Numbered from the stretch's first letter, positions 22,222 through 35,171 are shown. The stretch: 64,000 nt of DNA from Ciona savignyi (GCA_000149265.1 CH003364.1:2330359-2394358), one strand, 5' to 3'. Made by a program: numbers and translations. The notes: generated by a model from the letters alone, not told the origin.

Positions 22222-22604
22222 ATCGTATTCTAAATACATGGCCAACTACTTTAGTAAGTATAACGCGTGATTAGGTGTTACACATCGGTTTGTTAGCTTT
22301 TTGCAATAGTTATTATTTAAAGTAAAACTATAGTTTTATTGTCATCAAGAAAAATCCCGGGAACCAGATGATGACCTCGCGTCTGCGTCAGGTTACCGAA
22401 GATATTGCAAGGCATTATATTACTGCGTACATATTTTTAAGTTCCCTGCAAAACACAGACAGTCTCACCGCTGAGCTATGCTGTCAGACTAATGCAACAT
22501 TCATGCTTCTTTTCAAAACGGTGTAAAACGGAACAATTTGCCTCGACATAAATTTCAAATAGTTCATTATACAAAAAAATTAGTGACAGGAGGTATAAAA
22601 ATGT

Positions 22605-22610
22605 TTTATT
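22605..22610 (-). terminator. Poly(A) signal of TIMM13
   Basis: AATAAA on the minus strand (TTTATT on +), 155 bases beyond the TIMM13 stop codon. Confidence 0.5.
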
Positions 22611-22764
22611 TGCATTAATTACTGTGAACCTAGAGAGAACAAATGCAATTACATAATTCACCACACATCAAATCATACAAATGCGCATACTGATAACGGG
22701 GTGAGATAAAGTTTGGTGCTGCACAATTATTCTAAAATTGTTGAAAAGTTGGAAGAAAACAAGG

Positions 22765-24248
22765 TCACATCATATTGGCTTGTTGTCGGATTTTATTAGT
22801 TACTGATCTTGAAACACAGTTCCAGGCATCTATATATCGGTCTACGCACTTTGACAAGCATTTCTGTAAAAAAAAAACAACATCATTGATCGAATATGGA
22901 TAAACTGATTTAATTTAGCTTACCACAACCATGAGTAATAATTTATGAGTTGAGGGATTCATACAATTATAGGATGGTAGTTTTGGTTGTGGTAGGTAAG
23001 CCTACACTTTCCCTTTACAGGATGAACAATAATACCCTTTCCCATAACTACCAATCTGAACAGTTATATATGCAATTACTACTAACTAGAAGTGGTTATA
23101 GCCACAATGAAATTTCAGAACTGATGTGATGACATGACACTATATAATTATATGGAATTTATATACCTGTTGTGAGCCGTCTAAGCTGGAACCTGGATGG
23201 GTGACGCACATTTTAAAGCATTTGTCATTTATAGTCTGCAAAATATAAAACTTGTTAAAGAAAGTAATAGAATGTGAAGTGCCTTTTAAAATCACTAGCT
23301 TGTAGCAAGTTTCCATTCCAAAGTTTGAAGTTTTTTTCAGGTGATATTTTTTAGGTCACAAGATATCTTAGGGGAATACTAAAAGGAGGGAAACTGCACA
23401 TTAGATAAAGATTAGGGCATTAGAGTTAGTTTTAAACATGGGGTTGGAATTAAGGTTGGTTCTAGGGTTGAGATTAGTGTTTAGGGAAAGGTTAAAATTG
23501 ATTTGAATAGTTTTAGTTTTAGTAGTTCCCCTCCTCCCTACTGGAAAGTTCGTATGATGCGCCGGATATATCTGGCATGGCGCACGGACTACTTTTTTGG
23601 GCATTGGCGCAGAAAAGTCAAAAAAATCATGCTGGCGTGGCGTGATTACACTTTCTTTTATTTACGTCAGTATTTTTAAATACTTTTAGCTTTATATTTT
23701 AAAGTTTTAACTGAAAATGTTTGCAAGTTTGTGTTTGGTGGCGCAAATTAGTATTACTGGCGTGGCGCAAAATTTAGGTTAAAAAATGTTGGCGCAAAAA
23801 TCCGGCGCACAGAAAACGAACTTTCCAATAGGGTCCCTCCTTCCCGCTTTGCCTTCCTTTAATGTTGCCCGATATCCTATCAAATAATGGCAACTTACCG
23901 AATAAACAAACAAATTGAATCTATTTAAATTCCATGCTGTACACCAAATAAAAACGTTTTATGGTATGTAGATTGTAGAACACATTAATGATAACAATAA
24001 AAATGTATAGCTTACCATATATATATCTATATTAGCTTACCATATATCTCTATTATAATCATAACACAACAATTTAACAGTAATTTATTGTTACTACAGA
24101 GAAAAAATCATATGCATTACATTGGATCTACCTGAACAAGCATTTCTTGTTGTTGTAAAGCAGATTGCATGTGCAACATTTTGATGGTTTCGCCAATTGT
24201 TTCACGGTTTACTGTAGGAGTACCCGAACCAAGCGACGAATAATCCAT
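22765..24248 (-). CDS. TIMM13: Mitochondrial import inner membrane translocase subunit Tim13
   Basis: Three minus-strand exons, 24132-24248, 23167-23235 and 22765-22863, joined in phase 0 to give 94 aa (human 95). Tim13 is a small intermembrane-space chaperone that pairs with Tim8 as a hexamer to guide hydrophobic proteins to the TIM22 or SAM machinery. The twin CX3C motifs are present as KCFKMC (Cys45, Cys49) and KCLSKC (Cys64, Cys68). The Tim13-type sequence between and after them (THPGSSLDGSQQ, then VDRYIDAWNCVSRSV) distinguishes it from Tim8, 9 and 10. There is no cleavable presequence, as expected for a Mia40 substrate. Intron 1 holds a MITE-like element. It is divergently arranged with RFC4, 429 bp away. 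Confidence 0.95.
23541..23828. mobile_element. MITE-like element with TA target duplication
   Basis: A 288-bp segment inside TIMM13 intron 1 with terminal inverted repeats: left end CTGGAAAGTTCGTATGATGC followed by GCCGGAT, right end ATCCGGCGCACAGAAAACGA followed by ACTTTCCAA. Both ends are flanked by TA. It has no coding capacity. Internal sequence repeats GGCG(C/T)GGCGCA words. The TA duplication and short inverted ends fit a non-autonomous Tc1/mariner-like element. Confidence 0.7.
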
Positions 24249-24677
24249 ATTGGAATAATAAATATGGCTGTGTAAAACGTTCCTGTTCAAAACGAACTAT
24301 GTTTGATCAAACTCGCTATTGCAATAAGTTACAAAATACTAACGCTTTCTTAACCCGCTACAGCGAAAATGTCGGTTTGTACCACATGCGATTATGGAAA
24401 TATCATACTTTTTGCGTTACACAAGTTTTTTTCAACATGGTCGCAACAAAAACCTATTGGATTAAAATAAAAGGATTTTTATTAGTTCAAAAAAAGAAAG
24501 CCTTATTTAATATTAAAACATTCTCTCCCAATTGAGTAAAGTATAAGATGTTTATGCTCATGATTTCGCGGGAAAACTCCAATAATATTAAGTAGGAAAC
24601 TTGGAATCTTGGATTGTTTTATGGTTGTTTTGATCGAGATTAGCGGTAGTGTTATCTTTCAGTGAAACTACAGCAAT
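24249..24677. promoter_or_regulatory. Divergent promoter region, TIMM13 / RFC4
   Basis: The start codons of TIMM13 (-) and RFC4 (+) are 429 bp apart with no other gene between, so both promoters must overlap or lie within this segment. No TATA box stands out near either start. An open frame crossing part of it (24299-24535) has no domain. Confidence 0.5.
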
Positions 24678-27600
24678 ATGCAAGCGTTTCTTAAAGGGGG
24701 TAGCGGTATCTCCAAAGGAGCATCAACTTCAAAGCAAAATTTAGAGAAATATGAAAAAAGTTTGGCCAGCAAGCCCTGGGTGGAGAAATAGTAAGTTTCT
24801 CACTTAATTGTAATTTTTAATATTGTTTCTGCATATGTTACATTTTTACTTATATATTGTTTTTTTCTTCTTTGTTTTTCATATTATTTATAGATAAATT
24901 TATAGTTTGTGTCATGCATTTTGTACTATTTTTCAGGGCAATAAAAATATACACGGCCGTTTAGATATATATGCAGTGTTTATATGAGCTGGTCTAAAAA
25001 GAACAATGCTTGTCAAACCATTTTAAATACATACATCTGTGAAGAATTAGGTTCTTTTGTGGAGTGTTTTTTCCCTGCGTCTTTGCACACTTGGGTAATT
25101 TCACAACAAACCTGTAAACCTACCTCTGGACCTTGGGTAATTTACTGTCAGTACATTTTTTGTTATGTAGCCGACCCCATGTTATGTAGATACATATGTT
25201 AGCCGACAGAAACGATAGATTTAGGATAGAATAATATGTTTGTTTAAGATTTTGGTAAAACAGTAATAAAAAGGAGATTATGTGCACACTTGAAGCGTGC
25301 ACTCTTGGACGTTTGCACACTGCACACTTAAATATTTGGCGCGTGCACACTCGAGATCTTGGCGAAACTTGACGTACTTTCCATACGGGCTTATACCTAG
25401 CACTGAATCTGACCCGAGTTCTCCAACTATTTAGACTCCGAATTGACTCCGTCTCGGAAGGTTTCTTTATTGTATCTTATAAACTAATACAGTGAAACAA
25501 TACAGTTAAACTGATTGACTGGACATGCCCGGAGCCACGCACTTAGCAGGCGATTTATTTTGGTCCTTATTCCAAAAGCTTTTTACGATAATGATTCAAT
25601 ACAACGAGTTTATACACAAAAGGTCAGCTTTCGATACGTATGGCGCAATGCGTAGGAAGGACTATATAAGAAGTGTCGGGAATAATAGCCAGTTTAAATG
25701 AAGAGGAAATGATTTGACAGGAGTAAAGGGGAACAGCCATGCGTACACTAATCGCCCATTTTAACAATTTTAGCATAACTAAATATAATGTGAAAAAAAT
25801 AGTATAAGCCACGAATGTCGCTACATCAGTTGCAAATAAAATTTGTAACTTTGGACAAACAACATTTTGTTGAAAACTAAATACAAAATATAGAATCCTG
25901 AAATATTGTTGAGTTTCTTGATAATCCCTCTTTGCCTGTCCTGGAGGTGAACCTTCTCATAAACTTGAAAGCTATGTTTAATTTTGTAACAAAATAGTAT
26001 TGTACAGAAATATATTATAAGTTAACAAAATGTATTTTGGACCGCACCATGTCCCTGATGTCTTTTGTATAAGGAGGATTGTAAGACTAGTTATCCCTTG
26101 GGGTTTATTGGTGCCTTCTTAACTTTTAAGTTAGAAAAGTTCTCTTTGTCTTGAATTTTCAGTTACCACCTTTTCTGTGGACTTATATTGGTACCGGTAC
26201 TTAAAAGTCCAACAATTAATTGAATTGATTTATTATAATACAGGTGTCGGCTACATATTTATAGCCATCATTTCAAAAATATTTAATTTGAATTGAAATA
26301 TAATTTTTTTCTATAATTTCCAGCCGGCCAAAATCTGTGGATGATGTAGCTCACCAAGATGAAGTTGTTGCAGTGCTCAGGAAATCTCTTACTGGAGCAG
26401 ATGTGAATAAGTTTATTATGTATTTTTCTTTAAAATAAAATGATTGGTGAAGTTCAGGGTTAAAATATGGGTTTATTGAATTTATAATATTAAAATTTAC
26501 GGTCTGATGCCCCTAGAAAAACCTATAACATCCAGAATGTATTATATCCTATAGAAAACATAGAAACTGTCATTATGGAATATATATCATAGTCGATAAT
26601 CCCATAGAAACAATATTTAGTTTCCCCGTCAGTATTTAATGTCATTCAGAAACCTATTTACTAAATTCCTATATATGTATCAGTATCACACAGCTTGTGC
26701 ATACCAGTATACTTTAATTGTACACTCCATATTACTTCTTCACGTATTTTCTTCTTTTTTTCATATCATTGCCTAATATAAATTTACTAAACTTCTAACC
26801 TAGCTGCCAAACCTGCTGTTTTTTGGGCCGCCTGGAACTGGAAAAACATCAACAATTTTGGCACTGTCTCGAGAACTCTATGGCTTTCAACTTATGAAAG
26901 GTATAAATTGTTTTATTGAACTACTTTTTAAAGGTATTTTGTTTTTTAATTAACAATTCACCAGCAGCGAACTAGTGCAGTATATTTGCTGCACATTTTG
27001 CATGAATGTTACTTTTTAATCATAAATAACACCCTTAATGAAATTCACTAATATTTCTCTTTTTGAAAACATGTATTTGCTGTGCATGTGCAACATCACT
27101 GCTGTGGTTTTGGTCAAATTATCAGTGACCTGCCCTGGACTTTTAAAGCAATAATTTGTAATTTTTGGTTAACCACCATTAACAGCAACTAAACACAGGT
27201 AAAGGCTTGTAGTATTATGTTATTTAGCACGCTTTAATATCTTGTACAGAGCGTGTTTTGGAGTTAAACGCCTCAGACGAGCGAGGCATCAGCGTAATTC
27301 GAGAGAAGGTGAAAAAGTTTGCACAGCTCACTGCTAATGCATTAAGGGAAGAGTAAGTGCCATACAAATTCTGCCAGATTTGCTATTCACATTAATATCT
27401 TTATTGTGTGTGATTTTTGACCAAAGCGTATGTCAATGTGCTTTAGAGATATACAACAAGCATGCAGTTTATGAGAACAATTATTTTTACCCTTTTTAAA
27501 GTGCTTGAATAGCCCTTAAGTACTGGCTTATTATGTCCTTTCCTCGTGTTATTCCTTTCTGTTCCCAAACCTCTTAGTAAACATTGTTAGAGAGATTCAC

Positions 27601-30600
27601 AATCTTTAAAAGGCTATGTATTAGCAAAAACCAACCGACTAAGGCTTTGGTTTTTAATAAAATAATAAAATTAAGTGCAAGATGATACTTTTAATAAAAA
27701 AAATGTTTAATAAAAATTGAGGTGCAAGATGATACTTTTGGATCATTATGTACAACTATGGCATAGCTACTTAATTCTTCCATTTTATTTCCAGTGGGAA
27801 AAAGTGTCCTCCGTACAAGATAATCATATTGGATGAAGCGGACTCGATGACCAAAGCTGCACAGGAAGCGCTGAGAAGAACAATGGAGAAACAGTCGAAA
27901 ACCACGAGATTCTGCCTGATTTGCAACTATGTCAGCAAGTAATTACTAACTAGGCTGGTTGACATATTTATTAGAAAGTTTAAGAGCATCCATATTAGAA
28001 AGTTTAAGAGCATCAAGGAAAATGTCCAACCATAAAAATGCCATTCTACACATTTTGTTATACATATGGTTGACCAATTTCAGAGTGTGGGGCACCTTCC
28101 TCCCTGATGTATTTAGTATTTTTAATGCATTTCAAACTTTTGGCCGCCCTTTTATAATTAAGCATTGTGTAGGCACCGGCACCATTATTATCTAAAGAAA
28201 TAATTTTTAGCAATACGTTAAGTATAATAAAGTTCTGCACTTTTTGGTATGTGGAATTGGATAATAAAAACTTCTTGCAATTAAGGTTGCTTTTACCACA
28301 AATCTATTTGTTCAGTTCTTGTTTTTTTCTCAGGATAATTCCTCCAATTATCTCTCGATGCTCCCAGTTTCGATTTAACTCTTTATCAGTGGAAGATCAG
28401 AAGAAAAGGCTCTGGCATGTGTCTGAAAAAGAGGGGGTCAAAATTTCTGAAGACGTAATTAATATGTGATACAATTTAAATTTTTAAAACATTTAAAATA
28501 TCTAGCTTTTTAGTTGCATTTAATGTGTTCAAAAATGTTTCATCTACATTTAAATTGACCTGGAAACTAGCAATAAAAATGATAATTTTTATTTATAAAC
28601 CGACCTCTCAATTAAAAAGGGTACTGTTATTTATTCCTTTTTGTTGGTAATTCAGTGCAAGAGCACAGTCGATACACTGCCACACTGGACTATTATATTT
28701 GTAGCACATCTTCTATTTTTGAACTTTCCATTTGATTTTACTGTTCCTTGGCAGTGTGAATCAAGTGCTCTTTCCATTAAAGATGAAAAAATGGTTGATA
28801 CATAAAGGTTAAACTTTCTTGCCTGAATGACCACCAAAGAGTATGCGATATTCTGCTTTCTTTATTCCGGCCATCTGCCTAATTTTGTCCCTGTACTAGG
28901 CTGGTCCTTGTCTATGGGATTCAAAGTTTTTAAAAATTTATGTTATAATTACTATAAAAAAGCTCTATTAACCCGATTATTGAAACAAGGTTATGGGAAC
29001 AGAATGGGTATCTCATCTGCTTTAGTTGACATGTTAATGATATGAGGTCGACTTACTATGCTGTTGTTCAGGCAATGTCATGCCTTGTGAAATGCTCAGA
29101 AGGAGATCTGCGAAAAGCAATGACCTATTTACAAACTGCTTATCGTTTAAAAGGGGAAGAAGGAATTTGTGAAAAAGATGTCCTGGAAATTACAGGGGTA
29201 AGGTTTTTTGCAGCTGTTTTATATTTGATATAATTCCATTTTTTGTAGGTTTGGCAGCCACGTATAAATATACTGTAACTTAATAATGGATAGGTTTTTA
29301 GATGTGTTTAACGGCTATTTTGATATTTTTTTCCCATTTTCAACAATTTATCAAAGGTATTTTTATCGTGGAAACAAAAAAACCTAAATTATTTATAATC
29401 GAATTATTTGATCCCACTTGATCAACCAACGCAACATTCATTAGCTTCATTATCTTAGTTAATGATAAAAGTTGAAGATTAAACCTTGAAAGGTTGCAAT
29501 TTGCAACAACACTTTGTTGTGACTCTAACCCCTAAACCACTGAGGCAGTGTGTGAGGTTCACAAATGTTTACATTTCTGTGCAGGAGGTGCCAGAGGATG
29601 TCATCAAATCATTGATTCGCAGCTGCGCTTCTAATTCGCACGATAAAGTCCAGGAAAGTGTTGATTTTATCATCTCCGAAGGTCATCCAGGTAATAAACA
29701 AAGTATAAACAATAATTGTGTAGGATCAAAGGCATGATATTTTATAGGTGATACCTTCGAAGAGAACTTGCCTTTTTAATGCAACAAGTTGATTAATTGG
29801 ATGTAGATTTATATAGAAACAAGTTTCAAAATAATAATAATATTCATCATGTTACCTGCAATAACTACTTTTTGATTTTAGCCTCTAAAGTCACCTCCCA
29901 ATTACACGATGAAGTACTAATGCTGAATTCTCTCAACGACCTGCAGAAAAGTGTGGTGATGGAGAAAATAGCGGTAACTTGTTTGTTTTGTGTTTAATAA
30001 CTTTGGCAATTGGTTTTGCGCCATTATTTACTGTCTGATCTTATGTTTATATATATATATATATATATCATAGATTTCTATAATTTAGTAATCCGAGTTG
30101 GACACCACATGGTTAGATCAACATTGATCTAAGATAATACTATTAAATCTCTGCGGATGGGGTATGCATTACACAGGCAGTAGTCTGGTGCACCAGATCT
30201 CTGCACACAGCTGATTACCAAGTGGTTCTCAGTGCCACAATCATTTGCTTGGCTGGAAAGAGTCTAAAATAACCAAGCATCCTTCTAACTGGGTCCAAGC
30301 AATTCCCGTTTTGTCATGATCTTTTCAAAGGCTCGCCGATTACACAACATATCGCCTGCGCTTTCGACGCACCAAGAATGGTGTGTCCCGCCAGACAAAA
30401 TGTTACCATTCCTTAAGTATACTATTGCTTCTGATTCTGTAATGGGCAACACTCAAGATTCATTGTGCATGACCTCACCCCTGTATTTTAAATTCCCATT
30501 ATTGATAGCTTAGCCAAGATCTATATGCCAATTGTCTCTTATTTATTCCAACTAAAAACCCTAATTATGTTGCAGGTCATCGATAAGTGCTTATGTGATG

Positions 30601-30665
30601 GTTCAGACGAGTTCTTACAGCTGATGGCGCTTGCAACTACCCTGCAACAGCAGATCGCTTTATGA
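24678..30665 (+). CDS. RFC4: Replication factor C subunit 4
   Basis: Ten exons in phase: 24678-24790, 26324-26402, 26804-26900, 27250-27352, 27795-27938, 28334-28454, 29072-29197, 29585-29690, 29882-29973, 30576-30665, giving 356 aa (human RFC4 363). It is a small subunit of the clamp loader that opens PCNA on primer ends. The protein starts [12 protein letters not shown] like vertebrate RFC4. It has [19 protein letters not shown], Walker [10 protein letters not shown] (residues 72-80), [12 protein letters not shown], Walker B IIILDEAD (140-147), [20 protein letters not shown], and the SRC motif with the arginine finger (186-188). [12 protein letters not shown] is sensor 2, and the C-terminal collar region ends [20 protein letters not shown]. 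The join of exons 6 and 7 is the least certain, since one or two residues differ in length from vertebrates. AATAAA is at 30982. Confidence 0.95.
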
Positions 30666-31528
30666 TGACCATAATGTAAACCCTGACTTGGTCCCTAAAA
30701 GCAATTTCAGATTCGTGATACAGGGCATTATTTTCGTTGGGCCATGTTTGAACCCAGGACCTCTTGTTTCGACGTCCAAACATATTAACTGCCGCAGTGC
30801 GTCTCATGGATAACAGACTTGTATTTGAAACTATTTTCAAATTTATCACATTTTGACCATCATTTTTGAGTTTTTTTTTGAACCAGCCAGCAAGTAAAAT
30901 TCTGCGGTATCGCTGTTCCAGTCATATAATATGCGTTATCCTATATTTTGTGTATACACATACATAGTCGTCCTGTTCCTAAATAAACTGCCTCGGTAAT
31001 CCGACCATGTGCACCAGTACATCCGATCACCTGGTGTACTAGTGCAACTTGTGATTATCCGCCACCCTGTAAACTACAGTAGTGTCCTAAATATAAAAAA
31101 AACGGCGAAGCCACAGTTAATATGTTGTGGAATTGTTTTAAACTGCCCAAAAGTCTTCTAATAAACGCCATCAGTAAAACTGAGTAAAATAAGTTACCAC
31201 TGCTTTTCTTATGAATTTTGCCAAATAGTCTTACTTCTTTGGTGGATGTATTTTCGAACTAACCTTCATTTCACATCGTAATACAACCCCCAAAATATGT
31301 GTTGTGCTCTGGTTCTGTCCAACTAAATACCGTAATTGGCTTATTAAAGTATAGAAGTAGGATTGCCATTCTAAACGGGCAAGTTCTATGATACATGTGT
31401 AGTAGTCCCGATGTCCGCCAGTTTTAGCATGAGTTGGTGGAATCCAGAGGGTTCAACAAAAGCTAAAGCAATGTCGTCCACAACACATTACAAAAGGATT
31501 GCGGTAACCCGCAGTTAGATAGGTAGTT

Positions 31529-31820
31529 AGGATAGGATATTCATGTTTATCCCCGTGAATGGGAAAACCAAGGGGGTTAACACACGGGCAATCGTCAGAT
31601 CACCTCGCGCCCATCGTCGGGTTACTGGAGCTATTGCAGTGTGTTGTATATGATAGACACGTTCCTTCAATTTGGTAGAACCCATTATTCCGCTGGGTTC
31701 AAGCATTGTTCGTAAAGTGGCTTGCCCAAGGACACAACCGACTAGCTAGCGACCAGATTCGCACCTGCACCCTTTCGATTGAAAGGCGACACACTTAACC
31801 GCTAGACCAACGGGCCGGAC
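31529..31820 (-). mobile_element. Full-length tRNA-derived SINE
   Basis: One of the best copies. On the minus strand: CCCGTTGGTCTAGCGGTTAA (box A region), a spacer, CAGGTGCGAATCTGGTCGC (box B region), TTGGGCAAGCCACTTTACG, CCCAGCGGAATAATGGGTTC, GTAACCCGACGATGGGCGCG, GATTGCCCGTGTGTTAACCC, CACGGGGATAAACATGAATA and a TCCTATCCTAAC tail. The short simple-sequence tail instead of poly(A) is a marked feature of the family. Confidence 0.88.
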
Positions 31821-32989
31821 ATTTAGCGCGTGTTAGTCCGCAGTTAGCGCGTTTTAGTCCGAATAATATATTTCAACTTACCCGTAACGGATTGTCCTAG
31901 GTATGAACAGGAGTATCCGTATTAAATACATAAAGTTATCGTAAGCGCGAGCACAATTAAAAGTGTTTTGAGAAACTTTTTGTTTTCACACTGAACTTTG
32001 GTCCAACCACAGAAAGGGACTTTCTCGTTTTGTGTACCATGCAAAATAAGTTACCAGAATCGACCATAGATAATTCGCTAAGTCGTTTGCTCTCAAGGAT
32101 TGTTTATTGGCCAAACAAAAGACTTAATTTCATTACACATTTCATTCCTGTGTACCGATTGTAGGTATATTTTTACGCTTATATATGGTATTTAAAACCA
32201 TTTTCCTCATGTTGGGCGAAAATAAAGATTTTATTTTTAGAAGAATCACTAAAATAAATATACGATTGGATTGTATTACAAGTAATAAGGTTGAACATAT
32301 GCTACATAATAATTTATAAACATTAATGATGGCCTAATACTGAGCATTAGTAACAATTCATTTCACATGCCGAAAGTCTTTACTTTATGTATAGCAAATA
32401 TTTCGAAAAATTTCTTTGTGCAAATACAACTTTTTTTCACTCCAGTAAAACTTACCGTGCCTTTATTAAGCAAATCATTGTGATAAAGATTAATATTTAA
32501 CTACACGACGTGATTATACGTAACGGGTGGATTGTGCGCAGTCAACAAGTATGCTGGTTACACATTAATGTAATGCATAATTCACTTAGTCTGAGTGCGA
32601 CATCGAATTATTTCAGAGGTTGTGCAACGTTTATACAGAGAGCTCTTTAACGGATTAGTTGTTTCGAAATACATAAGTTTATTTTCTATCAAAGATGTGT
32701 TTTTGATTTCGTAAATATAAATATTAATCCCCTATAATTGGCGATTAGTTGTATTGTTTTTTGTAGTTACGTATTAGTTTAAAACAAATATTTGCCTTAT
32801 TCTTTCCAATCATCTTGGAGCGGGCTAGTCAATTGTTTTAGTTAATAGGCAGATTATTGTATTTGGAGCTCGTATGGACCGGTAGTTAAGGCTAGGGAAG
32901 GAAGTTTTAATAATAATACTGTTTTTTTAGATGTGGTTTACGCTGCGTTATGGGGCATTTTTCATATTTTCCAAGGGAAACAAATATAT

Positions 32990-33095
32990 TGCCGAATGGT
33001 TATCGCGATTAATACAAAAACAGTTGTATATAGACAAGCGGTCCTTTGGACGAGCACATCACGGGTAAGAACCCGTTCCCTATAAAAACCACACA
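32990..33095 (+). mobile_element. Diverged tRNA-like short element
   Basis: TTGCCGAATGGTTATCGCGA, GTATATAGACAAGCGGTCC and GAGCACATCACGGGTAAGAA follow the same order as the tRNA-like element at 63562-63672 but with many substitutions. An older copy. Confidence 0.5.
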
Positions 33096-33458
33096 TACAA
33101 CTAACCGCAATGGTTATCGCCCCCATTTGTGAGCACAATGTGTTCTAACGACTACCTATGTTAAATCAAGTGACACTGTTCATTTTCAAATCTTTATACC
33201 TCAACTAAACAGCCGTAGGTACTTATGAAATGAAAGTCAGGTATCGAAAGATGCAATTAAACTGAGCCTTTAAAACAAAGTCTTTTTTTGTTAAGATCTT
33301 TATTTCGTTGTTTTAATTATACCGTTTTTGCTGTGTTATATTAATATGTTAGTTCGGGGCGTTGTTTGTATAATATATAAATATTTCACCTGATGCTGCA
33401 TTAAGGTGCGAAAAACGTTTAAAACTTAGACTAAGGACTGTATAGCTGATTGATCATT

Positions 33459-35071
33459 ATGCACCGAGCAAAGAAGCCCTTTGTGGCCGCCTTCGGTATG
33501 GCGTTGCTTGGTCTACTTCTCAGTGTGATTGCCATAGCCACGCCGGAATGGACAGTTTCTCGAGGTGTTAAAATCGGCCTCTGGACCCTTACAGATGAAA
33601 ATGGAGTCTCGTATTCTTGGACCGATCGCGCATACTCCGAAAGTAAGCATTGTTCCTTACATCCAATTCAGGAAATTACAATGTATAAAAAACGGCGTTT
33701 TGGAGAATTTACCCCAATATTATCACCAGCATATTGAAAGTTGCATTTTCTTGCGGTTAACATGCGAAATTCAAATTTTTAATCGATTGCAGTATTGATA
33801 GAACACCATGTTAGTGACATGTGCAGACATTTTCATAGGAGGATCGTGATTGCCTACGTCATGTAATGACATCAATCACAGGCAGAATTTTTGTACCTCT
33901 GATTTAATCGATTTGGTACTTAACATAAAAAAGAATAATTAAAACAAATGGTGTTGGTTTAAATTTAAGCTCCAAAGTCATCAAATTAAAGCGAACTTTA
34001 TCTTTTGGTATAAGCTATATAGACGACATGGTTTTTGATCATTTTTTACTGTTTAATATTTTAAATATAGCTTATATCTACGATTTTTTGCAGGCTTTTT
34101 CTACGAGACTTGGTTTATGGCTGTGCGTGGTATAATGATGGCTGGCATAATTTTCGGAGCTTTGGGGATCATCTTCAACATATTTCTCATTTTGAAAGGG
34201 CAGTTCACCACCTCTTACGGGAACATCTTGCTGTCTTACTACTCACTAACGTGTAAGCGCTCATGGTGAACTATACTTGCATCGCAAGGCACTTGAAGAC
34301 ACACTGATTTTTGTCCGTTTTTTTCTTTATTTTTTCGTTATACGCTTGACAGGAATATGTTCTTTCGCTCCAAAATCGTCCCGGAGCCGTTGTTTGCTGC
34401 TCAACGTTGTAAATTTGTTTTAATTTTTGACGACATATATATCAATTTTTTTGACGACTTCTATGAATTATTTCATAGGTCAACATCAGTAAGGCCCAGT
34501 CCATTCACTTACTCGCGAGCCGACGGACAGGTTTTTGATTTTTTTGTAGTTGGTGTATAGTGACCCAGCTTATGAGAACCAAACCAAAGGTCCGTTGGCT
34601 TGGTGGCGAGTGTGTGGACCCGGCTTTAAGTAGGGATCGTGGGGAGTCAAATCTGGCATCGTTGGGGAGTATATTACTACCCTCGGAGCTTTACCACACT
34701 AAGATTATCCATTTGATACCGCTGCTTTGCACTTAACGCATTGCCACTTTACAGGAATATTCACGTTGCTTATATACGAAACGCAACCGTGTAACTTACT
34801 CTCCTTATTTCCAGTTGCATGCTTATTGTGCTCGGTGTGTCTGTACAGCACTATGATCTGCCAACCAGTTAACAGCGCAGGCGAGATTACCAACAAAATA
34901 TACGCGGTGGAGTACATCTATACTGCTGGCTACGGGTACTCTGTATGGCTTCTTTGGATTGGGGCTGGAATTTTTCTTCCCGCCGCTGGGTTGGCTTACG
35001 AAGGTGGTCATCAGGATACACTCGCAAAACGAGAAATCATTTCAGACGATTTCAAAGCAGCCGCATTTTAA
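33459..35071 (+). CDS. Claudin/PMP22-superfamily four-pass membrane protein
   Basis: Three exons, 33459-33642, 34094-34252 and 34815-35071, joined in phase to 199 aa. Hydrophobic segments predict four membrane passes: about residues 8-29, 72-95, 106-129 and 152-175, with short cytoplasmic ends. The first extracellular loop has W31 followed by GLW at 40-42, the core of the claudin W-GLW-C-C signature, but neither of the two loop cysteines is present. The second loop has CQPVNSAGEITNK. The protein therefore belongs to the wide PMP22/EMP/claudin fold group but is not a canonical tight-junction claudin. The C-terminus ends KAAAF, without the YV-type PDZ ligand of claudins. The ATG chosen is the first in frame. 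AATAAA lies at 35166. Splice phases agree at both joins. Confidence 0.78.
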
Positions 35072-35165
35072 AGTGATTTGAAGATATATGAACATAAAAT
35101 GTTTAGTTCTACACGTTCTTTCCTATTGTAAAACAATTGTTTTTAATTTTGTCATTAATATTTAC

Positions 35166-35171
35166 AATAAA
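35166..35171 (+). terminator. Poly(A) signal of tetraspan gene
   Basis: AATAAA 95 bases after the stop codon. Confidence 0.6.

Larger units (their letters stand above)
19900..22604. other. Intergenic region with SINE fragments
   Basis: 2.7 kb between NME and the TIMM13 3' end. It contains a GGGCACACTTGAAACCC-type word cluster near 20.06-20.13 kb, SINE fragments at 21.1 and 22.0 kb, a tRNA-like element at 22.1 kb and one short frame (21473-21667) that could encode a secreted peptide. No established gene is seen. Confidence 0.5.
30666..33458. other. Intergenic region between RFC4 and tetraspan gene
   Basis: RFC4 3'UTR to about 31.0 kb (AATAAA 30982-30987), then AT-rich DNA holding a full-length SINE (31529-31820) and a diverged tRNA-like element (32990-33095). 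No gene recognised. Confidence 0.55.

Noticed and set aside
24299..24535. 78-codon frame between TIMM13 and RFC4
   Set aside because: Lies in the divergent promoter region, has no domain, and its start overlaps the TIMM13 upstream region.
24984..25202. 72-codon frame within RFC4 intron 1
   Set aside because: No similarity recognised, and the flanking RFC4 exons join cleanly in phase without it.
28827..29045. 72-codon frame between RFC4 exons 6 and 7 as an extra exon
   Set aside because: The encoded sequence does not resemble RFC4, and the exon 6 to 7 join is in phase 0 and gives the expected protein.
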